DNA of 64,000 bases from JAISDD01 sp031553935 (GCA_031553935.1 JAVBKS010000013.1:1-64000), one strand, 5' to 3'. Shown: positions 1 to 6,874, counted from the first letter of the stretch. Program-made: numbers and translations. The notes: generated from the sequence alone by a model not told the origin.

Positions 1-1
1 A

Positions 2-1207
2 GTATATGAATATCGCCCTGATGGTTTAAGATTATCTAAGACCATAAATGGACAAAAGACCACTCATGTCTGGGATGGCCAAGAGATAGTCATGGATCTA
101 GGTAACAATGACGTAATGCAAAACCGATATATTCGGGGAACAAGCCTGATAGCTCAAGCAGATAGCAGCTCAATTAAGAATTATTATCTGCAAAATGCCC
201 ATGGAGATGTAGTACAATTAAGTAACTCATCTGGAAGCAGTACCAAGAATTACTCTTATGATGCTTTTGGCATAGAGAAAAACATTGATTCTAATGATAC
301 TAACCCCTTCCGCTATTCAGGGGAGTATTATGACATGGAAACCGGGAATATCTATCTAAGGGCTAGGTATTATGATCCCACTATCGGCAGGATGATCAGC
401 CAAGATGGGTTTGGGTTTATGAGGCTAAATGATCCTCTGGGTCTTAATCTATATACCTATTGTGATAATAACCCGATCAATGCCTGGGATCCAACCGGAC
501 GCACGACTGATTGGGACCGAAAGAATGTAAGCAATGCTAATGATTTAAGAATTATTGATGATATGGGTGCGCGTTGGCAGAATGCAACCAGCCAGATGGA
601 GAAAGACTTTTATCATGGCATAGCTGAGAGCATTCGCAATAAGTATCGCAGTGCTAATCAAGTTGGAACGGCGGATGGTAGTACGGTGACCAAGCAGGTT
701 TCTGCCAATACGACTAGCAGTAGTACCCAGAAGAGCACCTCAACGGCCACAAAAGGCAGTTCGGGTGGTTCGAGCAATAGATCATCAATGACTGCCGCGG
801 AGGCTGGTACTGAAGTTGCAAAAGGCATGGGGGCAGCTGTGTCTGGAGCTATTGCTGAACTAATGGATAAATCTGGACCTTTGCTGCCAAAAGGAAGTCT
901 ATCGGCAAAGCTTGCAAACGGAGTGAAAGGCCTTAAATCTGGAGGAGGGTTGCTCGCCGCTGCACTTACTGCCAAAGATTTGTACGATGATGTTAATAAA
1001 TACTCTGGAGCAAAGCTCGCTAAAGCAATAGGGCTCACTCTATTAGGCACAGCCGCAGCCGTAGGAATAGGAATTGTTGCTGTACCCGTTGCGACAGCAT
1101 TAGGTGCAGGTGCTGCAGCTACTGCTGTTGGAGTGGCAGGTGGTGCTTTTGTTGGTGGACTCGTAAGTTTGGGAATAGCAAGTTTAAAAACTAGATGGCT
1201 TGGCTAA
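2..1207 (+). CDS. RHS/YD-repeat polymorphic toxin, C-terminal end with variable tip (5' end outside window)
   Basis: The frame is open to the left edge, so only the end of a large RHS protein is present. It shows the typical RHS core ending: YD-type repeats (YSYDAFGIEKN), YLRARYYDPTIGRMISQD, then LYTYCDNNPINAWDPTGR. The DPTG motif marks the usual core/tip junction at about nt 500. The roughly 235-residue tip after it is unlike the core: a Ser/Thr-rich linker, then an Ala/Gly-rich hydrophobic region (about the last 70 residues, with glycine-zipper-like spacing) ending in KTRWLG. Known biology: RHS cores encapsulate C-terminal toxins delivered to competing cells. Inference: the hydrophobic tip may act on membranes, since the next gene is a multi-helix membrane protein. 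The tip matches no toxin family I recognise. Confidence 0.9.
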   Translation, partial: VYEYRPDGLRLSKTINGQKTTHVWDGQEIVMDLGNNDVMQNRYIRGTSLIAQADSSSIKNYYLQNAHGDVVQLSNSSGSSTKNYSYDAFGIEKNIDSNDTNPFRYSGEYYDMETGNIYLRARYYDPTIGRMISQDGFGFMRLNDPLGLNLYTYCDNNPINAWDPTGRTTDWDRKNVSNANDLRIIDDMGARWQNATSQMEKDFYHGIAESIRNKYRSANQVGTADGSTVTKQVSANTTSSSTQKSTSTATKGSSGGSSNRSSMTAAEAGTEVAKGMGAAVSGAIAELMDKSGPLLPKGSLSAKLANGVKGLKSGGGLLAAALTAKDLYDDVNKYSGAKLAKAIGLTLLGTAAAVGIGIVAVPVATALGAGAAATAVGVAGGAFVGGLVSLGIASLKTRWLG

Positions 1208-1232
1208 GAACTAATATAGGAGGTAGTGTATA

Positions 1233-1634
1233 GTGGGACTATATAATATTCCTGCTCCAATTTTTATACTTGGTTTCTTTATTTGTGGAGTATTTCTATT
1301 CTATCAATTGCCAAGGCAAATCAGAAATCACAGACACCCGGTACTAGTTGGAGGATGGCTAGGATTCTTAGGATTGGGTTGTATTTGTATGGCGTTTCAT
1401 CGAATAGTTATGGAATACTGGCAGGCGTATATACAATACTTATCTATTATCCAAATATCAATGTCTCTGTTCGGAGTTCTAGGTTTTACTTTTTTGTATA
1501 TTGGGGCTTGGAAAAATACTTCCGACAATCCTGAAGAAAGAAAAAAGGTGAAAAAGAGCCTTATTATAACATTAGGTATTATTCTAGTAACAGCTTTAGG
1601 GTTATTGATAATTTATCTAATTCCTAATGAGTGA
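1233..1634 (+). CDS. Four-helix membrane protein, probable immunity partner of the RHS tip
   Basis: A 133-residue protein with four hydrophobic segments at about residues 6–26, 37–56, 68–94 and 108–130, and a basic loop KKVKKS before the last. The GTG start follows a strong AGGAGG site with a 9-nt gap, 25 nt after the RHS stop, so it is probably co-transcribed with the toxin. I recognise no family. The immunity role is inferred from position: RHS toxin tips are normally followed by a small specific immunity gene, and a membrane protein would suit a tip that targets the membrane. Confidence 0.7.
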   Translation: MGLYNIPAPIFILGFFICGVFLFYQLPRQIRNHRHPVLVGGWLGFLGLGCICMAFHRIVMEYWQAYIQYLSIIQISMSLFGVLGFTFLYIGAWKNTSDNPEERKKVKKSLIITLGIILVTALGLLIIYLIPNE

Positions 1635-1637
1635 AAA

Positions 1638-2005
1638 AGGACGGGGGGGATTGACACCGCCGAACCCAAGCATAGATCTTAAGTTGTAATGCGGCAAAAG
1701 GCATGTAAGAAGAAAAAAGAGAAAATAGTAAACGATAGGCTATTATCAAAACGGCGTTTTACTAGCCGCAGTGATAATAGCCGTTTACTTGATGTGCTAA
1801 CTAGGCAACACAAGGAAGCGTTTGGAAAATTTAACCTATTGAAATATTTTTCGATCCTAGTGGACATTGGGCAGGCGATAAATGGTTACCTGGCAATATA
1901 AGGGTGCAAATTGAAGAATACCAAAGGCAATGGCAGGTGGCAAACAGAAACAATGACGCAGGCTGGATGTATAACGCTCATTATTATGCTCAGAAATTAA
2001 GAGAT
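1638..2005 (+). repeat. 368-bp direct repeat, copy 1 (REP-like end, hairpin, RHS tip start)
   Basis: About 96% identical by eye to 3294–3660, with roughly a dozen substitutions or small indels. It has three parts: a GC-rich start (ACGGGGGGGATTGACACCG); a non-coding part with a hairpin, GGCTATTATCA at 1738–1748 pairing with TGATAATAGCC at 1772–1782, extended by TAAAC/GTTTA outside and CGGC/GCCG inside; and from 1835 the start of an RHS tip reading frame (FDPSGHWAGDKWLPGNIRV). No transposase is seen. Confidence 0.9.
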
Positions 2006-2686
2006 CAGAATGTAAGTGCAGCTTTGGCAGATTATAAGGGGCAGTACTTAACTGCAGCTAAGTCTGGCAACACTACATGGATGAATAATGCGGCCCAAGC
2101 AGTAATTGATTTAGGGGGAACGCTTCCCGCTATACCAAGTAGCGGCAAAAGTAATAGCGGAGGCGCTGTCACGCCATCCTGGGCAGTGGATGGAATGGTA
2201 GTTCCAGTTTTTACTTCAGGGACACTGAATCAGAGTAGTAGTAGCTCGGGTCAAAACAAGACGAATAGTACGAACGCCTCATCATTAAGGCCACCAGATT
2301 ATGCTTCCCTTAGTGTGGGTGTTGGGATTCCTCAATATGGCGGACAAATACAAATAAGCGAAGATACTTATGGAGGCTGGTATATCGGTGCAGGAAGGAG
2401 TTGGAATCAAAAAGGAGCTAGCATTACTGGATCTGCAGGCTACATTAATCAATCTAATGCTCCGACTCCCGAGCAGTGTATACAATTCAATAGTGGGCAA
2501 TCAGTTGTAGTTGAAACAAGTTGTCCTGGCGGAGTTGCAGTAACACAAAGCCTGAATAGTAGCATGAATGGTACTGCAGGAATATTTAGCTGGATTCCTC
2601 AAGCTGATGTAACAATATATCATTCCGTTTATCTTGGAAATCCGCGTCAGTACGTGGCCAACTTTGCTAATAAATACTTTAATTAA
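1904..2686 (+). CDS. Orphan RHS tip cassette (toxin C-terminal module without its core)
   Basis: The GTG at 1904 opens a 260-residue frame, but RHS homology in the same frame starts earlier: FDPSGHWAGDKWLPGNIRV is read from 1850 and the frame is open back to 1835. DPSG is the core/tip junction motif, so this is a tip lacking its core, a probable silent cassette. Residues 1–70 hold two copies of a helical motif (EEYQRQWQVANRNNDAGWMYNA and, about 40 residues later, a related ADYKGQYLTAAKSGNTTWMNNA). A Ser/Asn-rich linker follows, then a Gly-rich probably beta-stranded C-terminus with two Cys. No good ribosome site precedes 1904, so independent translation is doubtful. The toxin activity is unrecognised. 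Two small membrane genes follow. Confidence 0.65.
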   Translation: MQIEEYQRQWQVANRNNDAGWMYNAHYYAQKLRDQNVSAALADYKGQYLTAAKSGNTTWMNNAAQAVIDLGGTLPAIPSSGKSNSGGAVTPSWAVDGMVVPVFTSGTLNQSSSSSGQNKTNSTNASSLRPPDYASLSVGVGIPQYGGQIQISEDTYGGWYIGAGRSWNQKGASITGSAGYINQSNAPTPEQCIQFNSGQSVVVETSCPGGVAVTQSLNSSMNGTAGIFSWIPQADVTIYHSVYLGNPRQYVANFANKYFN

Positions 2687-2702
2687 TCAGGGGTGCATTA
2701 CC

Positions 2703-2963
2703 ATGAGTTTCATCGCAAAAATGCTAATACTTACACTCGTACTTATTCTCGGATTTATAATATACTTTCGCGGTCAGAAATACCAAGATTTTTACGTAAA
2801 TTTATTTGCCAATAACGAGAAAAAACCAATGTTTTGGGAATACAGTTCATCTTATGAACATACCAGAATGTAAATTAAACGGGCAGGAATTTCACTAATA
2901 ATAATTTCGTTTTTCCTTATGGTATTATTTGCTCTATCTCATTTTGGAGGAGCTCCTGACTAG
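2703..2963 (+). pseudogene. Two-helix small membrane protein split by an in-frame TAA, possible immunity gene
   Basis: ATG 2703 follows an AGGGGTG site just after the orphan tip. It encodes 56 residues with one membrane helix (about residues 5–23) and ends at TAA 2871–2873. The same frame continues without shift for 29 codons, giving a second helix (GISLIIISFFLMVLFALSHF), to TAG 2961. The simplest reading is an 86-codon protein with two helices interrupted by a nonsense mutation. A genuine 56-residue single-helix protein is the alternative. Position after a tip cassette suggests immunity. No family recognised. Confidence 0.5.
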
Positions 2964-2992
2964 GAATAACAATCTTTGGGGGGGTGATTACG

Positions 2993-3220
2993 ATGTATCC
3001 TTTTCTCAGTGGTCCGTGGGAACTAGTTATAATTATGCTCATTTTTGCCCAGTTTATTTACTACGTTCCAACAATGATTTCCATGGCAAAAAAACGACCA
3101 GATATTATGAAAGTTTTCGTAATAAATCTCCTTTCTGGTTGGACACTATTTGGTTGGGTTATTACTTTAGTTTGGGTGCTAGCGACTGATTCAAGAAAAA
3201 CTAAAACTGATAACCAATGA
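2993..3220 (+). CDS. Superinfection-immunity family (Imm-like) membrane protein
   Basis: About 75 residues with two hydrophobic helices. The second carries the signature NLLSGWTLFGWVITLVWVLA of the superinfection immunity protein family (T4 Imm-like), followed by a basic tail. The start at ATG 2993 is chosen because GGGGGTGAT lies just upstream; a GTG at 2984 in the same frame sits inside that site. In phage T4, Imm blocks entry of later phage DNA, but relatives occur widely in bacteria. Here it follows an orphan RHS tip, so an immunity role against that toxin is also possible. No phage genes are nearby. Confidence 0.65.
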   Translation: MYPFLSGPWELVIIMLIFAQFIYYVPTMISMAKKRPDIMKVFVINLLSGWTLFGWVITLVWVLATDSRKTKTDNQ

Positions 3221-3264
3221 AAAAAATGCAAGGGAAATGTTGTGAAGAAGAATGTGGCAGGGAA

Positions 3265-3316
3265 ACGGGATTGACACCGATGGGATTGTCGCGAGGACGG
3301 GGGGATTGACACCGTC
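3265..3316 (+). repeat. REP-like GC-rich motif, two tandem copies
   Basis: Two copies of CGGGATTGACACCG lie about 35 nt apart, the second (3298–3313) at the left end of repeat copy 2. The second can fold as GACGG…CCGTC around the motif. The unit ATTGTCGC-AGG-ACGGGGGATTGACACCGTC recurs at 5793–5825, and the core occurs again at 1641–1659. It resembles REP-type extragenic palindromes, but no REP-associated transposase is in the window. Confidence 0.6.
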
Positions 3317-3660
3317 GAACCCAGCCATAGATCTTAAGTTGTAACGCGGCAAAAGGCATGTAAGAAGAAAAACAGAGAAAATAGTAGACGATAGGCTATT
3401 ATCAAAACGGCGTTTTACTAGCCGCAGTGATAATAGCCGTTTACTTGATGTGCTAACTAGGCAACACAAGGAAGCGTTTGGAAAATTTAACCTATTGAAA
3501 TATTTTTCGATCCTAGTGGACAATGGGCAGGTGATAAATGGTTGCCTGGCAATATAAGGGTGCAAATTGAAGAATACCAGAGGCAATGGCAGTGGCAAAC
3601 AGAAACAATGATGCTGGCTGGATGTATAACGCTCATTATTATGCTCAGAAATTAAGAGAT
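3294..3660 (+). repeat. 367-bp direct repeat, copy 2, with a frameshifted RHS tip start
   Basis: Second copy of the 1638–2005 element. The same hairpin is at 3394–3404/3428–3438. The RHS tip frame (FDPSGQWAGDKWLPGNIRV) is present, but one G is missing in CAATGGCA(G)GTGG relative to copy 1, which shifts the frame after IEEYQRQWQ and leads to an early stop. Similarity ends at AAATTAAGAGAT, after which unrelated sequence leads to the AbrB promoter. It is a dead tip cassette. Confidence 0.9.
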
Positions 3661-3750
3661 ACTGAGAATATATAAACCTGCCTATGTTAGAAAAACAAAA
3701 ATAAGCAGTTTAATAGCTAAAAGGTTAAAAGCTAATTACTCCAAAACAAA

Positions 3751-3789
3751 TGGGTATTTATTGATAAATCCCATTTAATATCATATACT
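3751..3789 (+). promoter_or_regulatory. Promoter and likely autoregulatory operator of the AbrB/PIN module
   Basis: TTGATA (3761–3766), a 17-bp spacer and TATACT (3784–3789) match a vegetative promoter. An imperfect palindrome, TGGGTATTTAT-TG-ATAAATCCCA (3751–3773), covers the -35 box and is a natural operator for the antitoxin, because such antitoxins usually repress their own promoter. Confidence 0.6.
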
Positions 3790-3829
3790 ATAGTTAAGTA
3801 AGGAAAACAATGAATTTGAGGTGAATCAT

Positions 3830-4090
3830 ATGGAATTAGCAAAAATAACATCTAAAGGGCAAATCACCCTCCCTATTGCAATAAGACGTAAACTGAAATT
3901 GAATGATGGGGATAAGGTAGCTTTTATAGAGAAAGACGGACAGTTTATGCTTTTTAACCCTACCATGATTGCGTTCGAGAATGCTCAAAAGGCATTTGAT
4001 GGCGAAGCAGAGCGGCTTGGCTTGAACGATATTGACGATGTAGTCGCTTTAGTCAAAGAGGTTAGGGCAGAACGAAAGGGCAAAGAATAA
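3830..4090 (+). CDS. AbrB/MazE-type antitoxin (SpoVT-AbrB fold)
   Basis: The N-terminal swapped-hairpin DNA-binding domain is plain: MELAKITSKGQITLPIAIRR followed by KLKLNDGDKVAFIEKDG. The C-terminal half is acidic and helical and probably binds the toxin. ATG 3830 is preferred over the upstream GTG 3821 because GAGGTGA (3818–3824) ends 5 nt before it. The stop overlaps the next start by one base (TAATG), so antitoxin and PIN toxin are translationally coupled. It should neutralise the PIN toxin and repress the operon. Confidence 0.9.
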   Translation: MELAKITSKGQITLPIAIRRKLKLNDGDKVAFIEKDGQFMLFNPTMIAFENAQKAFDGEAERLGLNDIDDVVALVKEVRAERKGKE

Positions 4091-4488
4091 TGAGGGTAAT
4101 GCTCGATACAAACATTATCATCTCCGCTATTGTATTCAAAAGCGAGCAAATGAACAGAATTACAAAATTGCTGTCTGAAAAATACTCTCTGGTTTTGTGT
4201 TCATCTATAATTGATGAACTGCACGAAGTTGTAAACAGTAAATTTAGTGATAAAGTGAATGATTTGGAAAAGTTGCTATTAGAATTACCTTTTGAATTTG
4301 TTTATACCCCTCAAACTCTGCCCAAACATAATCTTTTTACCATTCGGGATGCGGATGATGAAAAAATACTATACTCCGCAATTTTGGCTGATGTTGACGT
4401 TTTTGTCACCGGTGACAAGGATTACGATGACGTTGACATAGAACATCCAGAAATACTGAGTCCTGCTGAATTCTTGCTAAAATATTAA
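4090..4488 (+). CDS. PIN-domain ribonuclease toxin
   Basis: A 132-residue single-domain PIN protein of the putative toxin family COG1569. Metal-binding acidic residues are visible: LDTN near the N-terminus, the DELHE region, then RDADDEKIL and TGDKDY near the C-terminus. Family activity is Mg-dependent cleavage of specific RNAs. It is coupled to the AbrB antitoxin by a 1-nt overlap. A decayed relative with the matching C-terminus lies at 6627–6747. Confidence 0.88.
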   Translation: MRVMLDTNIIISAIVFKSEQMNRITKLLSEKYSLVLCSSIIDELHEVVNSKFSDKVNDLEKLLLELPFEFVYTPQTLPKHNLFTIRDADDEKILYSAILADVDVFVTGDKDYDDVDIEHPEILSPAEFLLKY

Positions 4489-4535
4489 CTAAAATAAAGC
4501 TTCAAACATTTAATCACGACCAGAAAAAGTAGTGT

Positions 4536-4622
4536 GCATGGAATAGTACAACATCACCTGTATCATGACCAGCTAGCTAAAACGTTATTCAGGATGCCTT
4601 CGGCATAGAGAAAAACATTTTT
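4536..4622 (+). pseudogene. RHS core remnant
   Basis: GGCATAGAGAAAAACATT near 4603–4620 is identical to the RHS core sequence at about 269–286 (FGIEKNI), with similar bases before it (GATGCCTTC versus GATGCTTTT). Upstream, CATGGAATAGTACAACA resembles the HGDVVQ-coding stretch of the same gene. Frame and intervening sequence are lost. Confidence 0.6.
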
Positions 4623-4670
4623 CTTAAAGGTACTTGGGGAAAACTCCTGATAAAATCAGTTTTTGGTAGT

Positions 4671-5285
4671 TTAGATTTCTGAGATTACTGAGGTTATCTT
4701 AACTAAAATATCAATTAATGGCCCATAATTTCGGTTAAATGCTTCGATGTCAGCCTGCAATAGATTGTTCTGATCAGCAAGACCAAAATCAAGATCAAAA
4801 CCGGCGTTTTTGGCTAATTGCCGAAAAAACTCACGGGTAGTTCTGCCGTTGCCTTCGCGGAAGGGGTGTAGAGCATTAACCTCTCCAATTTGAAAAGCCA
4901 AGCGATTGATAAATTTTTCTTGATCTAAGCCGATCAGGAAATTTTCACTTTTGAGTTTGCCGAAAATATCAGCAGCATAGCTATTGATATACCGACCTAA
5001 ACAAAAAATTGTTTTTCCTTTAGCCAGAAACTCTCCGCGTCGGATTTCTCCTGCCCAAACGTAAATATCTGAAAAAATATAGCGATGAATAGCTTGAAGA
5101 TGGTCAAAATCAAAACGGCCCTGAAAGGGCTGTTGGGTCAGATGGGCAATTTTCAACGAAGTAATTTCTCTTTCAGCAATTAGTAGCTCTGAATCATCCA
5201 TTATATTCAGTTTATTCTTTAAAACCTTGGTAGCTGGATAACAATATTCATCCTGCTGTTCATAGGAATAATCAAACTGATACAT
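4671..5285 (-). CDS. Fic-domain AMP-transferase toxin
   Basis: The Fic core motif HPFREGNGRTTR is complete, including the catalytic His and the ATP-binding GNGR. Upstream is a flap-like RGEFLAKGKTIF segment, and QAIHRYIFSDIYVWAGEIR is typical of the VbhT/doc-like Fic group. Fic enzymes transfer AMP from ATP to target hydroxyls, for example on topoisomerases in the VbhT case. I start at ATG 5285, 4 nt after the antitoxin stop (204 residues). An upstream in-frame ATG at 5339 would read through the antitoxin gene in another frame, so I reject it. Paired with the gene at 5290–5460. Confidence 0.9.
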   Translation of the reverse strand: MYQFDYSYEQQDEYCYPATKVLKNKLNIMDDSELLIAEREITSLKIAHLTQQPFQGRFDFDHLQAIHRYIFSDIYVWAGEIRRGEFLAKGKTIFCLGRYINSYAADIFGKLKSENFLIGLDQEKFINRLAFQIGEVNALHPFREGNGRTTREFFRQLAKNAGFDLDFGLADQNNLLQADIEAFNRNYGPLIDILVKITSVISEI

Positions 5286-5289
5286 GGTT

Positions 5290-5460
5290 TCACTGCTTTC
5301 GTGTATGCTTTTCAACGGTTTTTCTGATGGCTTCTTCAAATGAAACCTTTCCGGCCAAGCAATCCCGTATTCTATTCTTATCTTGTTCGGTCAATGGCAT
5401 ATTTTCCATCGTCATGGTAACATCAACTTCCCTGATGATTTTTTCAATCGCTTCGCTCAT
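5290..5460 (-). CDS. VbhA-like antitoxin of the Fic toxin
   Basis: A 56-residue protein (MSEAIEKIIREVDVTMTMEN…) with a good GAGGTGGC site before ATG 5460. Residues 15–20, TMTMEN, match the (S/T)xxxE(G/N) inhibitory helix motif of class I Fic antitoxins, whose Glu blocks the ATP gamma-phosphate site. The rest (LTEQDKNRIRDCLAGKVSFEEAIRKTVEKH) fits the antitoxin VbhA family. Its stop lies 4 nt before the Fic start, so the pair is coupled. Confidence 0.85.
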   Translation of the reverse strand: MSEAIEKIIREVDVTMTMENMPLTEQDKNRIRDCLAGKVSFEEAIRKTVEKHTRKQ

Positions 5461-5558
5461 TGAAGCCACCTCACTTCATATCAATATTATACTACAAAAT
5501 CACTATGCTAGCTATTGGGGAATCTACAGGGACGGGTACCTAGAGTTGATGGAAATAG

Positions 5559-5795
5559 GGCAATGCAATATTAACCTCCCGCAAAGACTATATCGATGCA
5601 ACGAATAGTGTAACCAGTACCTTTACCTATTCGAACGGAGCCTACCTAAGCAGCAAGACCAAAGGAGGTTTAACTGAAAGCTATGTATCTGATGATGATA
5701 CCGGGCGTCTAAAGGAAACCACAAATGCCAAGGGATTTAAGACAAGCTATAGCTTTGACGCCCTCGGGCGCCAAACAAAGATTGTCAATCCAGAA
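5559..5795 (+). pseudogene. RHS/YD-repeat core fragment
   Basis: The frame from 5559 reads YIDATNSVTSTFTYSNGAYL, SDDDTGRLKETTNAKGFKTS and YSFDALGRQTKIVNP, which are textbook YD repeats, but there is no start and a stop precedes it. The fragment breaks off at the REP-like motif at 5793. It is debris of an RHS core, possibly another copy of the gene at the left edge. Confidence 0.85.
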
Positions 5796-5825
5796 TTGTC
5801 GCAGGTACGGGGGATTGACACCGTC
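5793..5825 (+). repeat. REP-like motif copy at the end of the RHS fragment
   Basis: Matches the unit at 3284–3316 almost base for base (ATTGTCGC, then ACGGGGGATTGACACCGTC). It sits exactly where the RHS reading frame degenerates. Confidence 0.6.
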
Positions 5826-5878
5826 TTATTATCAAATCAATATACAATTACTCGAGGTTAAGTGGTACTATCCCAGTT

Positions 5879-6202
5879 TTATTCCCTTAAATTTGATAGT
5901 AATCTTGGATAGTCCGCTCGACCGTCAACGATATGATATACGAATACAGTATTGGCAATAAGTCTGCAAAAACACAGGTAATGTCCACATATCAACAAAC
6001 GATAACCCTCGGCTGCAAGCTGCTTGTCTCTGCAAGCAATACCAATATTAGGATAAACCTTCAGCATTTCCAGTGATGCAAAAATGCGGTCTGTGATGTA
6101 ACGGGCTGAGTCTAAGCCTACCAACTCCAAATGCACTAGCGCAATTTCTTCAAGCTCGCGCTGGGCAGGGGCAAGTAATTCCAGCTTATACTTTGCGCTC
6201 AT
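5879..6202 (-). CDS. ParE/RelE-superfamily toxin
   Basis: A 107-residue ParE/RelE-fold protein: YKLELLAPAQRELEEI at the N-terminus (family pattern for helix 1), YPNIG mid-protein, GYRLLICGHYLCFCR and the late VYHIVDGRADY…LL strand. Relatives either poison gyrase (ParE) or cut mRNA (RelE); the sequence does not decide which. ATG 6202 lies inside the end of the upstream antitoxin gene (17-nt overlap). That antitoxin is frameshifted, so either this toxin is no longer expressed or active, or another antitoxin covers it. Confidence 0.82.
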   Translation of the reverse strand: MSAKYKLELLAPAQRELEEIALVHLELVGLDSARYITDRIFASLEMLKVYPNIGIACRDKQLAAEGYRLLICGHYLCFCRLIANTVFVYHIVDGRADYPRLLSNLRE

Positions 6203-6457
6203 AAATTTCCACTAACTTCTGGCGTGATTCTTCAATAGTAAAGGTTGCTTCGGCCGAAACGCGGGATGCCTCTGCGAGTTCCAGTTTTGACCGCAACTTA
6301 AATATTTCATCGCGCTTTTCAAAAGCATCTATACTCATAATAACCAGGTCGCCCTCACCGTTTTTGGTAATATAAATTGGTTCCTGTGAGCCTCATGAGC
6401 AAGTTTGGAGATGGCACCATAATCATTACGTAGGCTGGTGGATGACTTGATAATCAA
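6186..6457 (-). pseudogene. Phd/YefM-type antitoxin, frameshifted
   Basis: TTG 6457, preceded by AAGGTG, opens IIKSSTSLRNDYGAISKLAH, a classic Phd N-terminus. The homology then continues in another frame as EPIYITKNGEGDLVIMSIDA and ends EESRQKLVEIYERKV. The shift is near 6388, where CAC-AG-GAACCA carries two extra bases (or lacks one). The dimerisation/DNA-binding half is separated from the toxin-binding tail, so a full antitoxin cannot be made unless there is frameshifting or a sequencing error. Confidence 0.75.
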
Positions 6458-6626
6458 GAGGAAACACCTTCTTTATAAATAATTATGCTATTATCATACA
6501 ATAATTCTTCGCAGATATAGTGTTTTTTTGATTTCGGAAAAGCTAAGTTAACGAAAAAACCGAGGCCCCTGTTCACTAAGTGACTGAAAAGAGACAATAT
6601 CTTTGAGAAGAGCAATTTCACAAAAG

Positions 6627-6747
6627 ATAATCAGAGAACTTGAAAAACTACTTTTTTCAAACAGGTGACAAAGATTTTTATGATGTTGAGTTAGAGTGCC
6701 CTGAAATAATGAATCCTGCTGATTTTCTCGCAATAGAATCTCATTAA
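6627..6747 (+). pseudogene. PIN toxin remnant with internal deletion
   Basis: The frame at 6661–6747 reads TGDKDFYDVELECPEIMNPA, clearly homologous to the C-terminus of the intact PIN toxin (TGDKDYDDVDIEHPEILSPA). A short upstream piece in another frame, IIRELEKLLF, resembles its mid-part. The catalytic N-terminus is missing. Confidence 0.7.
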
Positions 6748-6840
6748 GAAGAGTATCGCAATAAATGTCAAGTTGTGACATCAAGCAAGTAAAGTTGTTA
6801 ACAAAAACGTCCCAAGAAAGCTTATGACGATTTATACGAA

Positions 6841-6874
6841 TTGTATTGCGAATGATTCACAAAAACAATACAAT
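6841..6874 (+). promoter_or_regulatory. Promoter/operator of the first DinJ–YafQ module
   Basis: TTGCGA (6846–6851), a 17-bp spacer and TACAAT (6869–6874) form a promoter. A perfect inverted repeat, TTGTATTG (6841–6848) and CAATACAA (6866–6873), covers both boxes, which is what a self-repressing antitoxin would bind. Confidence 0.6.

Noticed and set aside
1689..1901. Plus-strand 70-codon frame inside repeat copy 1, and antisense frames in both copies
   Set aside because: Copy 2 has an indel that breaks the frame, no ribosome site is present and the frame ends before the RHS tip; it is non-coding repeat DNA.
2993..3220. Superinfection immunity protein as sign of a prophage
   Set aside because: No integrase, capsid, terminase or lysis genes are present; an RHS immunity context is simpler.
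1638..3660. Insertion sequence
   Set aside because: No transposase frame, and the two copies are direct repeats with no inverted terminal repeats at their ends.
5286..5339. Longer Fic protein starting at ATG 5339
   Set aside because: The extra residues are the antitoxin coding region read in another frame.
6548..6784. Minus-strand 78-codon frame
   Set aside because: It is antisense to the PIN toxin remnant, which has clear homology on the plus strand.
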